Part shown: positions 59,920 through 64,000 of the stretch, one piece after another | Layout: each line of letters starts with the position of its first letter | Numbering within the stretch: the stretch's first letter is position 1 | Assembly: GCF_000333955.1 (NCBI RefSeq) | Contig: NZ_CAPS01000068.1 | Location: forward strand, 41,033 to 105,032 | Length of the DNA: 64,000 nt | Reading direction: 5' to 3' | Origin: Rhodococcus sp. AW25M09 | Lineage (GTDB): Bacteria; Actinomycetota; Actinomycetes; Mycobacteriales; Mycobacteriaceae | Made by a program: the position numbers and the translations under genes | Notes under the pieces: generated by a model | What the model was told of the DNA's origin: nothing | What the model saw: the letters and a program-made list of their open reading frames with translations, nothing else | Database searches by the model: none

Positions 59920-61026
59920 ATGGCGACACGCAGGCGCAACTCGTGGGGCACGGCCAAGAAGCTGCCGTCGGGGAAGTGGCGGGCCTCGTTCGTCGGTCCC
60001 GACGGTGTTCGGTATGCCGCACCCAAGACGTACACAGCCAAGGTCGATGCACTGGCCTGGCTTGCTCGTGAGCGGGTTCGGGCCGAGACCGAGGGGCCGA
60101 AGTGGAAGCCGCCCGGTGCTGTCGCCGAGGCGGGGGAGAAGCTGGCCGACTATGCCGATCGGTGGGTCGATGAACGGCGCAACAAGTCAGGACAGCCATT
60201 GCGGCCCCGCACGGCACAGCTCTACCGCGACCTGTTGCGCCTGCATATCAATCCGGTGCTGGGCGACCTCGAAGTATCGGCGATCTCGTCGGCGGTGATC
60301 CGGTCCTGGCATCAAGGGTTGACCACCGGCACCACCCGCAAGGCGCACACCTATTCGCTGCTGCACGCGATCCTGGCCAGTGCTGCTGCCGACGATGTGA
60401 TCGAGTCCAACCCCGCCAAAATTCGCGGTGCCATGTCATCGAGCACCGAACGCACTGTCGAGCCGTTGACCGCCGACGAACTCGACGCCCTGGCTGCCGA
60501 GATGCCCGAACACCTGGCCGTGCCGATCCTGGTCATGGGTTGGTGCGGGCTCCGTGTAGGCGAGATGCGCGGACTGCTGCGGTCGGACGTAGCTGACGAC
60601 GGTTCGACGATCCGAGTCAACAAAGCAGCCTCGTACAGGTCGGGCGAGTGGCATTGCGGTGCTCCCAAGACAAAGGCCGGTGTCAGGACCGTTGCTGTGC
60701 CGCCTCATATCCGTGCTGCGTTGGTGGCCGTGCTGCCGAACAGCGTTCACGCCGTGGTGTTCCCGTCGCTGATCGGTGGCGAGTTCCTGGGCGATTGGGA
60801 GCTACGCCGTCCGTTCAAGGCTGCTGCGGACAAGCTCGGCCACAAGGACTTACGGATCCACGATCTCCGGCATACCGGCGCGACACTGGCAGCGCAGCAC
60901 GGGGCCACCACAGCCGAACTCATGCGCAGGATCGGACACTCGACGCCGTCGATGGCATTGCGGTACCAGCACGCCGCAGACGCCCGAGATGCCGAGCTGG
61001 CGCAACGGTTGTCGACAGGCCGATGA
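59920..61026 (+). CDS. int: Tyrosine recombinase (integrase)
   Basis: A 368-aa site-specific integrase. Residues about 1-60 form the AP2-like arm-binding domain (KKLPSGKWRASFVGPDGVRY), 70-165 the SAM-like core-binding domain, and the rest the catalytic domain with Arg in GWCGLRVGEMRGLL (about 212), HDLRHTGATLA (H-x-x-R, about 313) and the Tyr nucleophile in ALRYQHA (about 347). It lies next to the tRNA 3' end it most likely recombines, and heads the element's gene block. Confidence 0.95.
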   Translation: MATRRRNSWGTAKKLPSGKWRASFVGPDGVRYAAPKTYTAKVDALAWLARERVRAETEGPKWKPPGAVAEAGEKLADYADRWVDERRNKSGQPLRPRTAQLYRDLLRLHINPVLGDLEVSAISSAVIRSWHQGLTTGTTRKAHTYSLLHAILASAAADDVIESNPAKIRGAMSSSTERTVEPLTADELDALAAEMPEHLAVPILVMGWCGLRVGEMRGLLRSDVADDGSTIRVNKAASYRSGEWHCGAPKTKAGVRTVAVPPHIRAALVAVLPNSVHAVVFPSLIGGEFLGDWELRRPFKAAADKLGHKDLRIHDLRHTGATLAAQHGATTAELMRRIGHSTPSMALRYQHAADARDAELAQRLSTGR

Positions 61027-61030
61027 CACG

Positions 61031-61070
61031 ACGATGCCCCCGGCTAGTGTCAGCACACCGAGGGCATCGT
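61031..61070. terminator. Hairpin after the integrase gene
   Basis: ACGATGCCC (61031-61039) pairs perfectly with GGGCATCGT (61062-61070) around a 22-base loop, immediately after the integrase stop. No U-tract follows, so it may be a weak or Rho-assisted terminator. The rest of the gap to 61323 shows no gene. Confidence 0.5.
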
Positions 61071-61323
61071 CAACAGAATCGGGAAGGCAACCCGTGCCCC
61101 TTATCGTACCTGCTCAGAGCGTTTCCGAGGCGCGAGCATTGCAACCCGGTACAACCTGATACAGACTGACTTTATCGGAGAAGCGAAGTCAGCTCGCACC
61201 GCTCCGACGTACGACACCCAGGACTGCCAGGCATGACTGTGGGCGCGACCTCGACGGGGCTGACCGTCGCTAAGGCCGGATGCCAACCACACACCGTATT
61301 TTCGTGTGCTGGAAGGCAATCCG

Positions 61324-61506
61324 ATGTCCAATTCGTATCTCTCTATCTCGCAGGTGGCCGACGAACTAGGTCTCGGCACCACCACCGTTCGCGGGTATAT
61401 CGCTGCAGGACAACTCAAAGCGTCGAAACTCGGTGGCGGCAAGACTTCGCCGATCCGCGTCAAGCGCAGTGACCTCGAAGCGTTCGTGGACGCGGGCGCG
61501 CTGTGA
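61324..61506 (+). CDS. Excisionase-like HTH protein (AlpA/Xis type)
   Basis: A 60-aa winged HTH protein of the MerR/AlpA type: SISQVADELGLGTTTVRGYIAAG then IRVKRSDLEAFVDAGAL, the standard excisionase form. It should bind near the att site and direct the integrase toward excision, or act as transcription activator. GGAAGG precedes the ATG at 61324. Its stop overlaps the next small gene by 4 bp. Confidence 0.88.
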   Translation: MSNSYLSISQVADELGLGTTTVRGYIAAGQLKASKLGGGKTSPIRVKRSDLEAFVDAGAL

Positions 61507-61664
61507 AGTCCGCAGGCATGGTGTCCGGCCGACGCTGGACTGATCGACCCACTGCTCACTGCCACCTCTGCCACCGGCAGCCACGTCACGAACCGTTGTC
61601 CGACTGGACCCACCTCGACGGCAAGCTCACCTGCCCGCACTGCATCCAAGGCGGTTCGGCATGA
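61503..61664 (+). CDS. 53-residue Cys-pair (zinc-ribbon-like) protein
   Basis: A short gene linked by a GTGA overlap to the excisionase and an ATGA overlap to the primase. The product has two Cys pairs, CHLC and CPHC, about 25 residues apart and flanked by His residues, the pattern of a small zinc ribbon. No family name can be given. Its position suggests a DNA-binding accessory to excision or replication. Confidence 0.7.
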   Translation: MKSAGMVSGRRWTDRPTAHCHLCHRQPRHEPLSDWTHLDGKLTCPHCIQGGSA

Positions 61665-63646
61665 GCGGATTCGGCGATACTGCACACAGCTACAAGTCCG
61701 CAGGCTGGAACGTAGTCCCGATTCCACACGGCACAAAGCGCATCACGATAACCGGCTACACGGGTAACGACGGTATCGACGCATCGGGTGCGGATCTGCA
61801 GGCGTGGATCGAGGATGGCCACGACGCCGACAACATCGGTCTACGGATGCCTGAGACGGTCGTCGGGATCGACATCGACGCCTATCACGGCGGTCTCACG
61901 ACTCTGGCTGTGCTCGTGCAGGATCTCGGAGCGCTGCCGTCGACACCGAGGACCACCGCGCGCACCGACGGGTCGGGTATCTCGTTCTACCGCATTCCGG
62001 TCTCGACGTTGCTCCCGAGCGGGCTCGGCAAGGGGATCGATATCGTTCGTCGCGGGCATCGCTACGCGGTGGCACCACCGTCACTGCATCCCGAGGGCAC
62101 CCCGTATCGGTGGCTGGACTCCGACGGCACCGAGGTCGACTTCCCGGCTGTCGAGTCGCTGCCGATGTTGCCGCAGTCGTGGGTAGACCACCTCGACGGC
62201 CTGGGCACCGCTCCCGCGACGATCACAGCACCCGATGCCGGTCCTGTACGGCTCACGGACGGATCTGCGGACACCGAGGTAGCACGAGCACTGGCCGAGG
62301 CGATCGAAGCAGCACAGGGCGATTCAGGATCACGCCATGATGCGGTACTCGGTGCCATCAACCGGATCGTTCGGCAGGCTGAGCGTGGACATCCCGGCAC
62401 CGAGGACGCACTGGCGCAGTTGCGGGCCGCGTACGTCACGGCGGTCGGTCCCGATCGCTCCGATGCTGGAGCCGAGTTCGATCGGATGGTCGGCGGTGCA
62501 CGAGTCAAGGTCGGACAGACGCCATCGGCTGAGCACAACACGATCGAGGGCCGCAACGCCGCAGACGAGCTGATCGAGGCCGTTCGATCTCAGGGTGCAG
62601 TTGCCGCCGATCCTGTTGCGCGGCCACGGCGGTTCGTGTCGTTGGGTGAACTGCGGTCACGTCCGAGGCCCGAACCTCTCATCGAAGGGTTGCTCTACCA
62701 GAACACCCTGGCTCAGCTCTACGGCGCACCGGGAACGTTCAAGTCGTTCGCGGCTCTCGGTATGGCGTGTGCGGTCGCGTCGGGCCAGGAGCAGTGGGAG
62801 TCGCATCCGATCCACCGAAACGGGCGGGTGCTCTACGTTGCTGCCGAAGGAGAGTCGGGTCTGGTGGATCGGATCGACGCATGGAAACAGATCACCATCG
62901 ACTCCGACGCCTCAGCACAACTCGAAGACAACCTGCGCGTGATGACCGACGTGGTGTCGCTGGCAGATACGAACGCGATGGCCGAAGTCACTGCCGAAGC
63001 GGTCGACCTCGAATCGGTGCTGATCATCCTCGACACCCGCGCCAGGATGACCACCGGACTCGACGAGAACTCCGCGAAAGATCAAGGTGTTGCCATCGAA
63101 CAGGCTGAGATCCTGCGTAAGAAGACCGGCGCGGTTCTGCTCGTGATCCACCACTCATCGAAGGCAGGAACGTCGGCCCGCGGCTCGAATTCGTGGGACG
63201 GCGCAGTCAACACCAATCTGATGCTGGAACGGGTCGGGGCGTCGATGAATCTCAAGATCGTCTGCGAGAAACACAAGGATGCGCCGGACAAGTGTGAGCA
63301 CAAATTCGTGATGAAGAAAGTCGCGATGCCAGGGGACCGGGATTCGTTGGTGATGACGAACGGGCGGTTCGATGCCGAGTCGTTGTTCGCCGAGGCCGAG
63401 GACTCGTTCGACGGTAAGGATGCGCTCTGTGCGGTTCTGCAGGAGAACGGGACCGTGGACGGATTCACCCGAGCGGACTCGTGGAAGTGGTACCAGGCTG
63501 ACCGCAACGAGGCCGGCAAACCGGAAGAGATTCCGGCAGCGGTCACGACCCACAATCGGTGGTTCCTCAAGCTGATCACCGAGGGAAAGATCGTCAAACG
63601 GTCCACGAAACGCAACACCAGGGACGTGTTCGACGTGAACCCCTGA
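61661..63646 (+). CDS. Primase-polymerase plus RecA-like ATPase (element replication protein)
   Basis: A 661-aa two-domain replication protein. Residues 1-180 form a bifunctional prim-pol (AEP) domain: YKSAGWNVVPIPHG, then the metal site VGIDIDAYHGG (about 66-76) and HRYAVAPPSLHPEGTPYRW. A linker follows, then a RepA/KaiC-like ATPase with Walker A YGAPGTFKSFAALG (about 353-366) and Walker B VLIILDTRARM (about 450). VLLVIHHSSKAG completes sensor 1. It likely primes and unwinds replication of the excised element from the iterons that begin at its stop codon. Confidence 0.88.
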   Translation: MSGFGDTAHSYKSAGWNVVPIPHGTKRITITGYTGNDGIDASGADLQAWIEDGHDADNIGLRMPETVVGIDIDAYHGGLTTLAVLVQDLGALPSTPRTTARTDGSGISFYRIPVSTLLPSGLGKGIDIVRRGHRYAVAPPSLHPEGTPYRWLDSDGTEVDFPAVESLPMLPQSWVDHLDGLGTAPATITAPDAGPVRLTDGSADTEVARALAEAIEAAQGDSGSRHDAVLGAINRIVRQAERGHPGTEDALAQLRAAYVTAVGPDRSDAGAEFDRMVGGARVKVGQTPSAEHNTIEGRNAADELIEAVRSQGAVAADPVARPRRFVSLGELRSRPRPEPLIEGLLYQNTLAQLYGAPGTFKSFAALGMACAVASGQEQWESHPIHRNGRVLYVAAEGESGLVDRIDAWKQITIDSDASAQLEDNLRVMTDVVSLADTNAMAEVTAEAVDLESVLIILDTRARMTTGLDENSAKDQGVAIEQAEILRKKTGAVLLVIHHSSKAGTSARGSNSWDGAVNTNLMLERVGASMNLKIVCEKHKDAPDKCEHKFVMKKVAMPGDRDSLVMTNGRFDAESLFAEAEDSFDGKDALCAVLQENGTVDGFTRADSWKWYQADRNEAGKPEEIPAAVTTHNRWFLKLITEGKIVKRSTKRNTRDVFDVNP

Positions 63647-63832
63647 CCAGCACAGATGCACGCCTGAGGGGCCGTGACCAGCACAGATGCACGAGCTGTC
63701 TGGTTTTCGGCCCTCAGATGCACGCCATATGCACACCGCTTGTGCAGGCCAGATGCACACCAGATGCACGACGACCAGCACAGATGCACGCCAGATGCAC
63801 GCCAGATGCACGACCGATACGACCAGATGCAC
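63645..63832 (+). repeat. Iteron array, putative replication origin
   Basis: Nine exact copies of CAGATGCAC start at 63653, 63684, 63715, 63750, 63761, 63781, 63792, 63803 and 63824; a variant CATATGCAC starts at 63726. Steps are 31, 31, 11, 24, 11, 20, 11, 11 and 21 bp, mostly whole helical turns, so the copies face one side of the DNA. The longer form GACCAGCACAGATGCACG occurs three times (63645, 63676, 63773). A perfect TGCATATGCA palindrome follows at 63863-63872. It directly follows the replication gene, as in iteron origins; an operator for the next gene is an alternative. Confidence 0.85.
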
Positions 63833-63900
63833 CGTAGCCACACCCTTAGGGGTGGCAGTGCCTGCATATGCATTTCAACCAACACCCAGGAGAGCACAAC

Positions 63901-64000
63901 ATGACCACCATCGAACAACGGCACCGCACAACACGAGAGCTGGCCATCCTGCGTGTAGTGGCCTCCACGCCCGGTATCCACCTCGACAATATCGCTGCGG
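63901..64000 (+). CDS. Helix-turn-helix protein, N-terminal part
   Basis: The first 33 codons of a gene cut by the window edge. AGGAGAG lies 6 bases before the ATG. The product begins TTIEQRHRTTRELAILRVVA and continues STPGIHLDNIAA, which looks like a winged helix-turn-helix start. Next gene of the element. Confidence 0.65.
   Translation, partial: MTTIEQRHRTTRELAILRVVASTPGIHLDNIAA

Noticed and set aside
63653..63832. Repeat cluster considered as a CRISPR array
   Set aside because: The unit is 9 to 18 bp, spacers are 2 to 22 bp and uneven, and no cas gene is near. It fits iterons, not CRISPR.

Overview
This window looks like the chromosome of a high-GC mycolic-acid actinobacterium, most probably Rhodococcus or a close relative. 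The evidence is strong G/C third-position bias, GTG and TTG starts with GGAGG ribosome sites, many TetR regulators and SDR/flavin enzymes, a membrane acyl-CoA desaturase with its own ferredoxin reductase, an L,D-transpeptidase, an F420/deazaflavin-type reductase domain, and a fused molybdopterin nitrate reductase-flavoprotein. This is inferred from gene content only.

Layout. 1-4.7 kb: ordinary chromosome (TetR, actin-like/Pro-rich membrane protein, M20 peptidase, Bcp peroxiredoxin, DUF3618 protein). 4.78 kb: tRNA-Lys with a strong terminator. 4.9-13.5 kb: an accessory island with lower coding density and poorly recognised genes. It holds a membrane protein, a 580-aa protein preceded by a (CTGG)3(CAGG)10 tetranucleotide tract, an overlapping nucleotidyltransferase plus PPP-type phosphoesterase pair, a TIR-like/DUF4062-type plus TPR protein facing that pair, and a broken gene containing hexamer repeats. 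13.6-32 kb: chromosome rich in regulator/oxidoreductase pairs, small membrane proteins, a secreted lipase, luciferase-like and aldo/keto reductases, and a natural fusion of an old-yellow-enzyme domain to a Ddn-like F420 reductase domain. 32-37.2 kb: remains of a glycan/exopolysaccharide locus (two glycosyltransferases and a condensation-type acyltransferase) that ends in two 5'-truncated genes facing each other, which looks like a deletion scar. 37.3-59.7 kb: core metabolism and housekeeping. This includes the fused assimilatory nitrate reductase, L,D-transpeptidase, M23 peptidase, tRNA-His, oligoribonuclease, a HerA-like ATPase, a dienoyl-CoA-reductase-like enzyme with its PadR regulator, and a TetR-ferredoxin reductase-desaturase cluster with a DesT-like palindrome.

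59.7-64 kb: the left end of an integrated mobile element. It starts with the 3' end of a tRNA on the minus strand, followed by a tyrosine integrase, an excisionase-like HTH protein, a 53-residue Cys-pair protein and a primase-polymerase/RecA-like ATPase. The last three are joined by 4-bp overlaps. Directly after the replication gene lie nine exact copies of CAGATGCAC (plus one variant) spaced mostly at about 11, 21 or 31 bp, a helically phased iteron array that is probably the element's replication origin. The order int, xis, rep, iterons resembles phage satellites and actinomycete integrative elements. The element runs off the right edge.

The most promising undescribed material is (a) the replication module with phased iterons, (b) the nucleotidyltransferase/PPP phosphoesterase pair facing a TIR-like/TPR protein in the tRNA-Lys island, (c) the tetranucleotide tract that could switch the frame of the island's 580-aa gene, and (d) the OYE-Ddn fusion.
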